From: Deltaproteobacteria bacterium
GTDB taxonomy: Bacteria; Myxococcota; Polyangia; Haliangiales; Haliangiaceae
Assembly: GCA_018262455.1 (NCBI GenBank)
Contig: JAGSPR010000409.1
Location: 1-11,384, forward strand
Length of the DNA stretch: 11,384 bases
Direction: 5' to 3'
The notes beneath the pieces were generated by a model. That model searched no databases, was not told where the DNA came from, and saw only the letters and a list, made by a program, of their open reading frames with translations. The position numbers were made by a program, and so were the translations under genes. How positions within the stretch are numbered: position 1 is the stretch's first letter; each line of letters begins with the position of its first letter. This document shows, in pieces, positions 1 to 7,175 of the stretch.

Positions 1-722
1 GCATGATCGGGCGATCGCCCGAAGCCTTGAGCCAGGATGGAGCTGCTCGGAGGGTGCCCCCTCTTCCCGGCGATGAGACGTTGAAACTTGTCCTGTCCGT
101 TGCTCGCGATGTCGATGTGGCCACCATCAGCCTTCATCGTGAGTCGATAGAACGGCCCGAAGAGGTGGTCCCAACGGCCACTCATCGGCCCCGGGCAGTC
201 GAGATCGAGGATGGCGGTCGTCGCTCGCACTTGCCAGTCCGCGACCGTCAATCCGCCGACCGCGAGCCAGGGGTCCTGAAGTCGAAGATCGACGGTGAAC
301 TTGTCGAGCGCTCGGGCGACGCCCACGGCCGTGCGGAAGTGCAGGTGCGCCACGACCCTCACACGTCCCTTGGGGACCAGCACGACCGGGATTGCGGCGT
401 GGCTTTCGGGTGAGCCATGCAGCCATTCCGCTTCGAACCTTCCTCGCCCTGTGGCCCTCATCTGGAGAAATCGCCGCTCTCGGCCGAACACGACGACGAC
501 TTGCCCAGCGACCGCGCGACGGGCCATCGTCTTGAAGCTCACTTCGAGCTCCTCGGTGAGCTCCTTTCGTGTCGTGGCCCCGACGCGGTGAATCTTCTCA
601 TCGATGGAGGCGCGCCGTCCCTTGATCGTCCAGGCACGCATGTCCTGGACGCTCTCGTTGAAGGCAAAGCCCAGCTCCAACGCGCTTGCGAAGCGAAACT
701 GGCCCACGATCCGATACCGCAT
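1..722 (-). CDS. Hypothetical protein, 3' part cut by the window edge
   Basis: I do not recognise this family. The frame is open without a stop from 1040 down to the left edge; from the ATG at 722 it gives 240 codons, and the 3' end lies outside the window. It reads like a real soluble protein: it begins MRYRIVGQFRF, has charged helical stretches (KELTEELEVSFKTMARR), beta-like stretches (IPVVLVPKGRVRVVAHLHF) and tryptophan-rich segments (RWDHLFGPFYRL). Codon third positions are mostly G or C. No signal peptide or membrane segment is visible. I chose the start at 722 because a TANNNT hexamer (TACGCT) lies 8 nt upstream, as at most genes here. Other ATGs at 788 and 821 would add 22 or 33 residues but have no clear ribosome site or promoter. 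Overlapping frames in this stretch give arginine-rich shadow translations. The reading frame is well supported; the function is unknown. Confidence 0.72.
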   Translation of the reverse strand, partial: MRYRIVGQFRFASALELGFAFNESVQDMRAWTIKGRRASIDEKIHRVGATTRKELTEELEVSFKTMARRAVAGQVVVVFGRERRFLQMRATGRGRFEAEWLHGSPESHAAIPVVLVPKGRVRVVAHLHFRTAVGVARALDKFTVDLRLQDPWLAVGGLTVADWQVRATTAILDLDCPGPMSGRWDHLFGPFYRLTMKADGGHIDIASNGQDKFQRLIAGKRGHPPSSSILAQGFGRSPDH

Positions 723-730
723 GATGCCGA

Positions 731-760
731 AGCGTACGTGGATTCCTTGCGCCGCGTCAT
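731..760 (-). promoter_or_regulatory. Candidate leaderless promoter for the gene starting at 722
   Basis: On the minus strand, TACGCT (736-731) sits 8 nt before the ATG at 722. ATGACG (760-755), a 4/6 match to TTGACA, lies 18 nt further upstream. The rest of the 723-1029 gap to the divergent gene at 1030 holds no gene I can support. It contains a 67-codon GTG ORF on the minus strand (1027-824) that I do not accept. Confidence 0.35.
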
Positions 761-1029
761 CCCGCAAGGAGCGGCGCGACGCGGTCATCACGCTCGATGC
801 AGGCCCGAGCAGGAAGCGCATGGTCAATGGAGGCGCGGCCCCGACGTCCGGCGCGTGCGATCGATGTCCGTCTCCGTCGCGAACACGCGATGCGGTGCGG
901 GAATCGGGAACACGGTGGGCTCGTCGACCACGGACGCAGGTCGCGTGGCTGCCCGTCCACAGGCAAGCCAACTTGGCGTATCCGCGGGGATGGGCGCTGG
1001 CATCGTTCCTGCTTCGATCGGGGGCACCG

Positions 1030-1698
1030 ATGCGCCTCGCCTACGTGATCTTGCTCGTCTTCGTGTCGACGCCCGTGTTCGCCGAGCACGAGCCGGTGCG
1101 CGACGACGTCGTCGATCTCCGGCACAACCGGCTCCCGAACCGCCGCGTGTTCCTCGGCTGGACCGCCGACGGGCGGGCGGTCGCGCATGTCGTCACGTGT
1201 GGCGTGAACGATGGCGGTGGGCCGTTCTGCGTATCGAACCTCGAGGTGACCGGAAGGGACAAGGGGGCCGGCAAGTCCGAGTCGACGCTCGTGCTGCAGC
1301 CCGCGTGTCCCGACCCGTGTGCTCCGCATGGCGAGAAGTTCATCTGGACCGTCCCGACCGAGCTCGCGTCACAGGCGATCCGCACGGAGCGCGCGGCGCT
1401 CGACAGGCTTGGTGCGCTGCTGCCGAGCGTGCCCAACCTGCTGCCGAACATCGAGGCCATCGGGAGCACGTGTCGCGTGGACCTGATGGTCGGGAAGCGT
1501 CGCGTGCCGCGGGTCGCCATGCTGTCGCCGAAGGAGTGCATCACCGACGGCGGCTCCGAGAGCTTTCACGGTGCGCGCGTTGGCGCGGTGCAGATGTCAC
1601 CGGATCGCCTGACGCTGGCGGTGACGATCACGATCTGGCTCAAGTTCATGGAGTGGTCCGATGCGGTCGACGTGACGAAGCTCGTCGATGCGAACTGA
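1030..1698 (+). CDS. Secreted six-cysteine hypothetical protein
   Basis: The 222-aa product starts with a clear signal peptide: a short basic N-terminus, a hydrophobic core (LAYVILLVFVS) and a likely signal peptidase I site after VFA (residue 18). The mature part has six cysteines (57, 67, 93, 97, 148, 170), an even number that suits three disulfides in the periplasm or outside the cell. The C-terminal segment (GARVGAVQMSPDRLTLAVTI) looks like a beta-strand-rich domain. I do not recognise the family. The ATG at 1030 is chosen because the signal peptide begins exactly there; the frame is open further upstream but encodes arginine/proline-rich sequence unlike a protein. A G-rich stretch (GGGGGC) about 5 nt upstream may serve as a weak ribosome site. 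Unlike most genes here it has no TANNNT hexamer just before the start. It is divergent from the gene at 722 and convergent with the lipoprotein at 1792-2112. Confidence 0.8.
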   Translation: MRLAYVILLVFVSTPVFAEHEPVRDDVVDLRHNRLPNRRVFLGWTADGRAVAHVVTCGVNDGGGPFCVSNLEVTGRDKGAGKSESTLVLQPACPDPCAPHGEKFIWTVPTELASQAIRTERAALDRLGALLPSVPNLLPNIEAIGSTCRVDLMVGKRRVPRVAMLSPKECITDGGSESFHGARVGAVQMSPDRLTLAVTITIWLKFMEWSDAVDVTKLVDAN

Positions 1699-1791
1699 AG
1701 CGGCAGTTCATGGGCCTCGAGAGTCCGCAGCGTGGTGTTCGACTACGAAGCACGGCCTGATGCACAGCGGCGCATGACCCGCGTCCCGCGA

Positions 1792-2112
1792 TCAAGGCGT
1801 CGCGGCCTCGGGCGCGCGGAAGCACTTCACGACCTTGCCGGTGCGGGCGCCAATCGCGGACTCTGCCATCTCGTCAGGCTGCCATCCATGCGCTGCAAAG
1901 TAGGCTTTGCAGCTGGCGATGGTCGGCTCTCCGAGTACAGCGGGTTCCAGGCACGTGCCACCCTGATTGGCTGTGTGCTCGATCGAGTACGGGCACGAGG
2001 CAGCGGCAGCACCGACAGATCCGGACGCCGGTCGAGGCGCGGCCGTAGGGGTCGCGGTCGAGGGGCCACATGCGATACAGGCGGCGAACACGGCGGCGAG
2101 TCGATAGGACAT
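1792..2112 (-). CDS. Small cysteine-containing lipoprotein
   Basis: The 106-aa product starts MSYRLAAVFAACIACG, a lipoprotein-type signal peptide in which Cys12 or Cys15 could be lipidated. A flexible Ala/Pro/Thr/Ser linker (about residues 16-38) follows, then a small domain with four cysteines (40, 54, 68, 97), enough for two disulfides. The segment TIASCKAYFAAHGWQPDE resembles a short helical cysteine-framework domain, but I cannot name a family. The frame is open a further 24 codons upstream to 2184. I prefer 2112 because the signal peptide starts there and a promoter-like TTGAAG-N17-TAGGGT ends 7 nt before this ATG. The gene is divergent from 2318-3676 and convergent with 1030-1698. Likely role: an envelope-anchored binding or structural protein; function unknown. 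Confidence 0.75.
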   Translation of the reverse strand: MSYRLAAVFAACIACGPSTATPTAAPRPASGSVGAAAASCPYSIEHTANQGGTCLEPAVLGEPTIASCKAYFAAHGWQPDEMAESAIGARTGKVVKCFRAPEAATP

Positions 2113-2119
2113 CGGATGG

Positions 2120-2148
2120 ACCCTATTACGCTCGGATGGTCTCTTCAA
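2120..2148 (-). promoter_or_regulatory. Sigma70-like promoter for the lipoprotein at 2112, probably leaderless
   Basis: On the minus strand, TTGAAG (2148-2143; 4/6 to TTGACA) is followed by a 17-nt spacer and TAGGGT (2125-2120). The ATG at 2112 comes 7 nt after the -10 box, so transcription would start at or next to the start codon. No Shine-Dalgarno sequence fits in between. Confidence 0.5.
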
Positions 2149-2305
2149 CACCAGCACAGGCACCGGCACGTCGCGGTGGGGCACGGCGAGGCCGGCGAGG
2201 ACGATGCGGGTCGGCCGCTCGTGCGCAGAGGCAGCTCACCGCGGCGCAAGGACCGCGGATGCTGCGTTGCGTACGGTGGTCCCGCGATCGGCGAGCCGGC
2301 TGCGC

Positions 2306-2311
2306 TATACA
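2306..2311 (+). promoter_or_regulatory. Candidate -10 box for the gene starting at 2318
   Basis: TATACA lies 6 nt before the GTG at 2318, in an otherwise GC-rich stretch. It lacks the terminal T of TANNNT but has the same spacing as the -10-like boxes at other genes here. I see no convincing -35 element. Confidence 0.25.
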
Positions 2312-2317
2312 GGCGCG

Positions 2318-3676
2318 GTGGGTTTCTGGGACTGGTTGCTCGGGAGTTCCGAGTCGGAGCCACCGCGCGTCGACGTGACCCGGTTCAGCGACGACCGCCT
2401 GCGCCGGCTCTGGTCCGAGCGCACCGAGCTCACCGACGGGGCGCGCGACGCCGTGCGCGCGGAGTGCATCCGGCGCGAGCTCGCGCTCGAGGGGATGGGC
2501 GCGCGCCCGCGCTCCGAGCCCGGGCGCGCGATGCCGCCCGAGCCGGCGACGACCGCATCGAGCTCGACGCGCGACGACGTCCGCGAGCAGCGCTACGCCG
2601 ATGGCCGGCTCTGGCGTCGCTGGCAATGCCGCGCGGGCCGCGAGCACGGCCGGTTCGAGGAGCTGTCCGGAAGCGGCGCGCCGGCGATCGACGGCGCGTA
2701 CGAGGACGGCGTGCCGGTCGGGCGCTGGATCCACCGCCGCCCCGATGGCTCGATCCTGGCCCAGGTCGATCACGAGGCGGGCGTGGCGTGCCGGTTCGAG
2801 GCGCGGACCGCCGGCGGTCAGGTGCGGCCGCCCGTGCCATCGGCCAGGGCCGAGCACGCCGAGCTGTGGGCGCGGCTGTTCGACATGTGGGACGACGTGA
2901 TCGCCGAGCGCGAGACGGTCGGCCTGGTCCAGGCGATGCTCAAGAACTGGCCGGTCGCGGCGCGCCTCGCACCGGTGGAGTGGCTCCTCGAACGCCGGGC
3001 CGCGGGCGAGGGACCCCCGAGCTGGTACTCGGAAGACTGGGAGCTGCTGGTCGATCCGAACGACGATCCGCGCGCGGCCCTCATCGACAAGCTCCAGATC
3101 GGTCACGACGCGCTCACGGACGAGCAATCGAGCCGTCTGGCGCGGCACGCCTCGCGGCTGAGATCGCTCGCGCTGACCGAGCTGGATCTCTCGTCCAGGC
3201 TGAACCCGCTGTTCGGCGCAGACGTCGAGTGGCCTCGGCTCGAACACCTGAGCGTGGACGAGTGCTATCCGGCCGACCACGTGATCGCGCTGCTGCGCTG
3301 CATCGCGCAGGCCCGCCTCCCGGCCCTGCGCTCGCTCTGGCTCGATGACGCCATCCCGCTCGAGGGCCTCGAAGCCATCCTCGCGGCGCCGTTCATCGAT
3401 CGCCTCGAGTCGTTCCGACTCGGCACGCAGGACGAGGCGGTGCTCGCGCGGTTCGCCGCGCAGGCGATGCCGAACCTGCGCGAGCTGGTGCTCGGGGATC
3501 CCGGCGACGAGCTCGACCACGAGCTCGTCGCCGAGCTCGCGGAGGACCTGGCGCGGCTCACCGATCCGACGCTGCGTCCCAGGCTCGAGCGCATCGCCCT
3601 CGAGTTCGCGTTCCCCAGGCGCGCGTTGCCCCGACGGCCCGGTCTGACGTTCGACATCTCATCGCGCGATGACTAG
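2318..3676 (+). CDS. MORN-like repeat plus leucine-rich-repeat protein
   Basis: The 452-aa product appears cytoplasmic. I start it at the GTG at 2318 because MGFWDWLLGS is a typical N-terminus and the frame upstream (to 2204) is low-quality sequence. In order: a charged helical region (20-58); a low-complexity linker (60-88); two MORN_2-like (YwqK-type) repeats at about 92-115 (YADGRLWRRWQCRAG...HGRF) and 126-155 (GAYEDGVPVGRWIHRRPDGS); a helical region (177-230); then from about 240 a stretch ending DPNDDPRAALIDKLQ that resembles the DPRxxLIxLQ pattern preceding leucine-rich repeats in repeat-companion (TIGR02996-like) proteins. The last part (281-432) has leucine-rich repeats of the LPALRSLWLDD and MPNLRELVLGD type. 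These repeat families usually mediate protein-protein contacts; no catalytic motif is visible. The domain reading is by eye. The gene is divergent from 2112 and convergent with 3809-5134. Confidence 0.8.
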   Translation: MGFWDWLLGSSESEPPRVDVTRFSDDRLRRLWSERTELTDGARDAVRAECIRRELALEGMGARPRSEPGRAMPPEPATTASSSTRDDVREQRYADGRLWRRWQCRAGREHGRFEELSGSGAPAIDGAYEDGVPVGRWIHRRPDGSILAQVDHEAGVACRFEARTAGGQVRPPVPSARAEHAELWARLFDMWDDVIAERETVGLVQAMLKNWPVAARLAPVEWLLERRAAGEGPPSWYSEDWELLVDPNDDPRAALIDKLQIGHDALTDEQSSRLARHASRLRSLALTELDLSSRLNPLFGADVEWPRLEHLSVDECYPADHVIALLRCIAQARLPALRSLWLDDAIPLEGLEAILAAPFIDRLESFRLGTQDEAVLARFAAQAMPNLRELVLGDPGDELDHELVAELAEDLARLTDPTLRPRLERIALEFAFPRRALPRRPGLTFDISSRDD

Positions 3677-3808
3677 CGACCAGCAGCAAGACCACCGCAG
3701 GGAGCCACCCCATCGCCGGCATGGATAGATCATGACGGCACCGACCACGTGCGCTGACGCTCGTTCTTGCACGATGGATCCTGGCCATGCTCGGCGCGCG
3801 TGGTGGGC

Positions 3809-5134
3809 TCACGCCGGGTCCTGGCTGCGACGGGCTCCGAGCCACGCCCACGCGAGCAGCCCCAGCCCGGCGACGACGATCGCGCCGCCGATCCCCGCGA
3901 GCTGGTGGCCGAGCGTGAAGACCGGGTCGTAGTCGAAGTACCTGCGCGGCATCCCGCGCGTGCCGAGCCAGGCCGTCGCGGCCACGTGGAGCACCATCCC
4001 GGCGCTGCACGCCACGGCGGCCGCGGTTGCGAGGCGCGGCCTGGGGGTCCGATGGAGGAGCGGCGCGGCCCAGGCATGCAGCGCGGCAAGCGCGGCGAGC
4101 GCGATGATCGCCGCGCGCACGTGGTCCTCGGCGAGCGCGAAGTAGGTGTCGAACAGGAAGGAGTCCTCGTGCAGGAAGTACCCGATGGACGAGACCACCG
4201 CCTGGCCGAGGATCGCGGGCGCGCACCCGAGGATCACGAACGCGACGACCGGGCGGTTCGCGCCGCCGCGCGCAGCCAGGGCGATCCAGGTCCCGATCGT
4301 GGCGAGCGCGAGCACGCGCAACGGGGTGAAGGCCCACAGCGCGGCGCACACGACCGCGACCAGCGCCAGCGTCGCGCGGGCGTCCGGTGTGACCGGGGTC
4401 GGCCCGGCCGCGATCGCCGCCCGCGGGAGCTCGTGGGCCGACGAAGGCGCGTGGGGCGAGGCGCGCTCCCCGAGGAGCGTGGTGGTCGCGAGCACGACCG
4501 CGGCAAACGCCGTCGCAGCGGCGCCCAGCGCGCGCGCGGACGTGCCGGTCCCGTGCACGTCGAGGAGCGCCGCCGCGCTGGCGAGCGCGATCGCCGCGAC
4601 GAACGCCGACGCGATCACGAGCTTCGCGGGCTCCACCGCGCGCGCGCGGCGGACGATCACCAGCGCCAGGTGAACCGCGTAGACCAGGCCGGCGAGCGCG
4701 AACGCCCCCGGCACGACCACGCGCACGATCCGGTCGAAGGAGGTCTCGAACTCGCCGACTCCATAGGCGGGATACGACGTCCAGCCACCCTCCGGAGGAG
4801 CCGCGAGCGCGAGCACGGTCGCGCCGAGCCCGATCAGCCACAGCGCCAGGCCAACCCACGCGAGGGCGGGCGCGACGAGCCGCCGGTCACCGACGAGGTC
4901 GCCGACCGCGACATAGCCGAAGCTGCCCGCGAGCATCGGCGCCGCCACCGCCAGCGCGAACACGTGGTGCAGATCGAACATGCGACCATAGCGATCGCCG
5001 CCCCAGAGCGCGCCTGGCCGCCACAGCTCGAGCTGCATGGCGAGCCCGCCGATCAGCCCCGCCACCACGATCAGCGCACCGAACGCGAGGTGCAAGCGCG
5101 CGACGTACGCCGCGCTGCGGAGCTGACTGGTCAT
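3809..5134 (-). CDS. Degenerate heme-copper oxidase subunit I-like membrane protein
   Basis: A 441-aa polytopic inner-membrane protein with about twelve hydrophobic segments. Several cytochrome c oxidase subunit I landmarks appear in the right order: helix II DLHHVFALAV (His56/57, at the low-spin-heme ligand site), GWTSYP (117-122, cf. GWTxYPP), FDTYFALAEDH (328-338, cf. HDTYFVVAHFH) and GMPRRYFDY (394-402, cf. GMPRR). In the helix X motif His338 matches the second low-spin-heme ligand, but the high-spin-heme histidine position is Glu336. The HPEVY and HHMF motifs that carry CuB and the cross-linked tyrosine are absent. At 441 aa it is shorter than usual subunit I (about 520-550). It could bind one bis-His heme but probably cannot reduce oxygen. 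The ATG at 5134 is preferred over 5143 because TAGGAT lies 7 nt upstream of it. No subunit II/III genes or cytochromes are adjacent. The gene is convergent with 2318-3676. The homology is inferred from motifs. Confidence 0.75.
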   Translation of the reverse strand: MTSQLRSAAYVARLHLAFGALIVVAGLIGGLAMQLELWRPGALWGGDRYGRMFDLHHVFALAVAAPMLAGSFGYVAVGDLVGDRRLVAPALAWVGLALWLIGLGATVLALAAPPEGGWTSYPAYGVGEFETSFDRIVRVVVPGAFALAGLVYAVHLALVIVRRARAVEPAKLVIASAFVAAIALASAAALLDVHGTGTSARALGAAATAFAAVVLATTTLLGERASPHAPSSAHELPRAAIAAGPTPVTPDARATLALVAVVCAALWAFTPLRVLALATIGTWIALAARGGANRPVVAFVILGCAPAILGQAVVSSIGYFLHEDSFLFDTYFALAEDHVRAAIIALAALAALHAWAAPLLHRTPRPRLATAAAVACSAGMVLHVAATAWLGTRGMPRRYFDYDPVFTLGHQLAGIGGAIVVAGLGLLAWAWLGARRSQDPA

Positions 5135-5141
5135 GGCACGC

Positions 5142-5147
5142 ATCCTA
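5142..5147 (-). promoter_or_regulatory. -10-like hexamer for the oxidase-like gene
   Basis: TAGGAT on the minus strand lies 7 nt before the ATG at 5134, the same spacing as at several other genes here. I see no good -35 element; the inverted repeat at 5151-5180 occupies that place, so the promoter may depend on a regulator. Confidence 0.4.
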
Positions 5148-5150
5148 GCG

Positions 5151-5180
5151 GATCTGCGGTGCGTTCCTGTCCCGCAGATC
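5151..5180. promoter_or_regulatory. Perfect 9-bp inverted repeat, candidate operator
   Basis: GATCTGCGG (5151-5159) and CCGCAGATC (5172-5180) are exact inverted repeats with a 12-nt spacer; arm centres are 21 bp apart, two helical turns. If transcription of the oxidase-like gene starts at 5134, the arms cover about -17 to -25 and -38 to -46, flanking the -35 position, as expected for a dimeric repressor or activator. It also lies 12 nt after the helicase remnant's stop, so a transcription terminator is the alternative; no T-run follows on either strand. Confidence 0.45.
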
Positions 5181-5191
5181 GATGGCCATCT

Positions 5192-6120
5192 CTACTGCTC
5201 GCCGTGCCAGCACCGGTTGATTGACCCGCTCCGTTCCCGGACGAACAGGAAGAACGTCCAGCCGTTGCTGGGGTCGACGTAGCGCCGTCCAGAAGCGCGC
5301 GTGACGCTCGCGGCTGCCTGGGTCTCCCAGTGGAATAGCTGGGGGCTGCTCGCGTAGTCGCGATAGCGCGTCGTGGGCGAGAAGGCCTTGCCGGATTTGT
5401 CGAGCGTGACGAACAGGAGCTCGCGCTTCCGATCCTCGAGCTTGAGGATGCCGGTCTGCAGCTTGATCAGCTTGTCGCCAGCGGCGACATAGGCGATCGC
5501 CGCGGCGATCTCGCGCCGCGAGTAGTGGCAGTGCAGGGCGAGCGACCACTCGGGGACCGGAAGCACTCGCGGCGCGATGCCGACGCGATCTTCGAGCACC
5601 TGGCCAAGCTCCTCGAGCTCGCGGACGATCGTGGGACGCGCCGCGAAGTACTCGACGGTCGCCTCTGCCGCGCGGAGGACGCCGCCATTCGACAGCTGGG
5701 ACTCGAGCATGACGAGCCGGCGGCGATCGTGATCCGCCCAGCCGGACGATGGACGTTCGATCGCGGCCGCCAGGACATCGTGGTGGGTGCGAAGCCGCGG
5801 CAAGCTTGACGAGGCCAGCGCTGCGCTGGAGCGTGGTCCACCCGCCGGCGCGGTAGAACTCGGCGCGGTGCTGGCCGATGAAGTCGAGCACGAGGCACGA
5901 CGCCTTGCCTCGGGCTGTCACCGGACACGGCGAGTGATGGAATCCCGGCGGCGGTGAACCGGGCGGCCATGAACTCGGTGTGCTCGACGCTGACGCAGAA
6001 GGCGAGCGCGCGGATCTTGCGAACATCGGCCACGCGCTTCGCGAGCTGGGTCTGGATCAGCTCCGCGCGCCTGTCGTGACCGGTGTAGAGGCCGCCGAGC
6101 TCGGCGGCGACGTAGCCCTT
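5192..6120 (-). pseudogene. Decayed SF2 helicase with DUF3427 C-terminus
   Basis: Pieces of one helicase lie in the same order in three minus-strand frames. Piece A (about 6120-5908) contains RALAFCVSVEHTEFMAARF and AGIPSLAVSGDSP, matching helicase C-terminal domains of the RALGFCVSVEHAEFM type. Piece B (about 5909-5805) contains GKASCLVLDFIGQHRAEF and YRAGGWTTLQRSAGL. Piece C (about 5830-5192, open from a TTG at 5803) contains LLFVTLDKSGKAFSPTTRYR and YASSPQLFHWETQ, the DUF3427 signature, ending in LLFVRER. The whole N-terminal half (ATPase motifs I-III) is missing. Motifs V and VI, expected between VSGDSP and LVLDFIGQ, are absent exactly where the frame changes, and the usual C-terminal tail is cut short. 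So there are at least two frame changes and large deletions. Piece C alone could be called a 203-aa DUF3427 protein, but it would lack any helicase core. I infer a non-functional remnant, perhaps of a mobile or defence-associated gene. Confidence 0.8.
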
Positions 6121-6164
6121 GGGGGACCGATCGGCCGGCCGTGTGAGGTGATCAAGCCCACTGC

Positions 6165-7175
6165 TCAGAACCGCCCGACGAGCATCGCGCCCGCGATGCC
6201 CCCGCCGACCGTCGGCGTGACCCGGAGCGCGTGCGACGACGACATCGCCGCCGGCGCGGTCAGCCACAGGATCGCGCCGGTGACCACCGCCGCGCCGCCG
6301 GCCCCGATCAGTGCGGTCGCGATCCGGCCGTTGCTGCGCGTCGCGTCGACGTCGGCCTGGGCCGCGGCCACCGTCGCGTCGGGGCAGGTGTCGACCGAGC
6401 CGCCGCACGTGGCGTTCGCGGCCTCCCAGCGCGAGCTCGCGCGCTTCCCGAACACCGCGCCGACCCCGATCGCGGCGAGGCCGCCGATGCCGATCGACAG
6501 CCCGAGCACGCGCCGGCCGTGCCGGGTGGTGGAGGTGTCGCGTGGCTCGCCGCCCGACGACGACGAGGCGAGCGGCGCGAGCGGCGCGACCGGCGCGGCC
6601 GGCGCCGCCGGCGCCGCCAGCGCGGCCAGCGTCGGGATCTCGATCATCGTGACCTGGCCCTCGACCGCGCGGAGCGTCTGCGTCCACGGCCGGTACCCGG
6701 GCGCCTGGGCGACCACGACGATCGGCCCCGGATCGATCGGCAGCGGGATCGAGATCGTCGGATCCGCCGGCGTCTGATCGAGCGTGACCTGCAGCCCGGC
6801 GGGGGCCGCGCCCTGCAGCTTGATCACGAACCGTGGCAGCCGCGGCTCGAGCCTCGCGGCGTTCGCTGCCGCGTCGGCGCGCAGGTCCGTGTCCGGCGCG
6901 GTGTCCGCGAGATCGCGCCACCGCCGCCACGCCGACGCGACGCGCCCGAGGCGCGTCGTGCACTCGGCGAGCGCGCCCTTGGTGCCGCTGTCGGGATAGC
7001 GGGCGAGGCTCGCCTCGAGCTCCTTGCATGCCTCGGCGAACTTGCCCGCCTCCATGTCCTTGATGCCCTGATCGAACAGCGCGACCGCCTCGGCCTGCGC
7101 GTCCGCGCGCGCCGGCGCGGGCGCGAGCCAGAAGGCCGCGATCGCGATCGCGAGGTGGCGTCGCGCGATCGTCAT
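6165..7175 (-). CDS. TPR / PEGA-like protein with two C-terminal membrane segments
   Basis: The 336-aa product starts with a signal peptide (MTIARRHLAIAIAAFWLAPA, likely cut after ARA). Next come a TPR-like helical region (27-90; FDQGIKDMEAGKFAEACKEL), a beta-rich PEGA-like domain (about 113-181; VVAQAPGYRPWTQTL), an Ala/Pro linker (182-203), a membrane segment (222-242), a loop with Cys257 and Cys264, and a second membrane segment (284-307). This layout is common for envelope proteins in Myxococcota, where the PEGA-like fold is thought to bind cell-surface components; the exact role is unknown. The ATG at 7175 overlaps the TGA of the upstream FG-GAP gene by 4 nt (ATGA), so the two are co-transcribed and probably translationally coupled. 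No separate promoter is seen. The gene ends 44 nt before the helicase remnant. Confidence 0.85.
   Translation of the reverse strand: MTIARRHLAIAIAAFWLAPAPARADAQAEAVALFDQGIKDMEAGKFAEACKELEASLARYPDSGTKGALAECTTRLGRVASAWRRWRDLADTAPDTDLRADAAANAARLEPRLPRFVIKLQGAAPAGLQVTLDQTPADPTISIPLPIDPGPIVVVAQAPGYRPWTQTLRAVEGQVTMIEIPTLAALAAPAAPAAPVAPLAPLASSSSGGEPRDTSTTRHGRRVLGLSIGIGGLAAIGVGAVFGKRASSRWEAANATCGGSVDTCPDATVAAAQADVDATRSNGRIATALIGAGGAAVVTGAILWLTAPAAMSSSHALRVTPTVGGGIAGAMLVGRF
6568..6630 (-). repeat. Seven imperfect 9-nt tandem repeats coding the Ala/Pro linker
   Basis: Seven contiguous 9-nt units of the form GCGAGCGGC (plus strand) run through this stretch; the first two are identical and later ones differ at one to three bases. 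They encode Ala/Pro/Val/Leu triplets of the linker between the PEGA-like domain and the membrane segments. The in-frame unit length means copy number could vary without breaking the gene. Confidence 0.6.

Noticed and set aside
824..1027. 67-codon minus-strand ORF starting with GTG
   Set aside because: Composition is fairly natural, but there is no ribosome site, promoter box, motif or neighbour support, and it lies in a divergent promoter region.
417..1760. Long plus-strand ORF (447 codons)
   Set aside because: Product is Arg/Ala-rich with no coherent domains; it is the antisense shadow of the minus-strand gene and an out-of-frame reading of 1030-1698.
1732..3348. 538-codon plus-strand ORF
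   Set aside because: Extremely Arg/Gly-rich, overlaps the well-supported gene at 2318 in another frame and the lipoprotein at 1792-2112 on the other strand.
2126..3520. 464-codon minus-strand ORF
   Set aside because: Antisense shadow of the MORN/LRR gene; repeated His/Arg/Glu-rich composition typical of high-GC mirror frames.
3809..5134. A functional cytochrome oxidase subunit I
   Set aside because: CuB ligands and the high-spin-heme histidine are not found, and no partner subunits are adjacent.
6121..6164. GGCCGGCC and CCGATCGG palindromes after the TPR/PEGA-like gene
   Set aside because: Short palindromes are expected in DNA this GC-rich and no extended stem or T-run follows.
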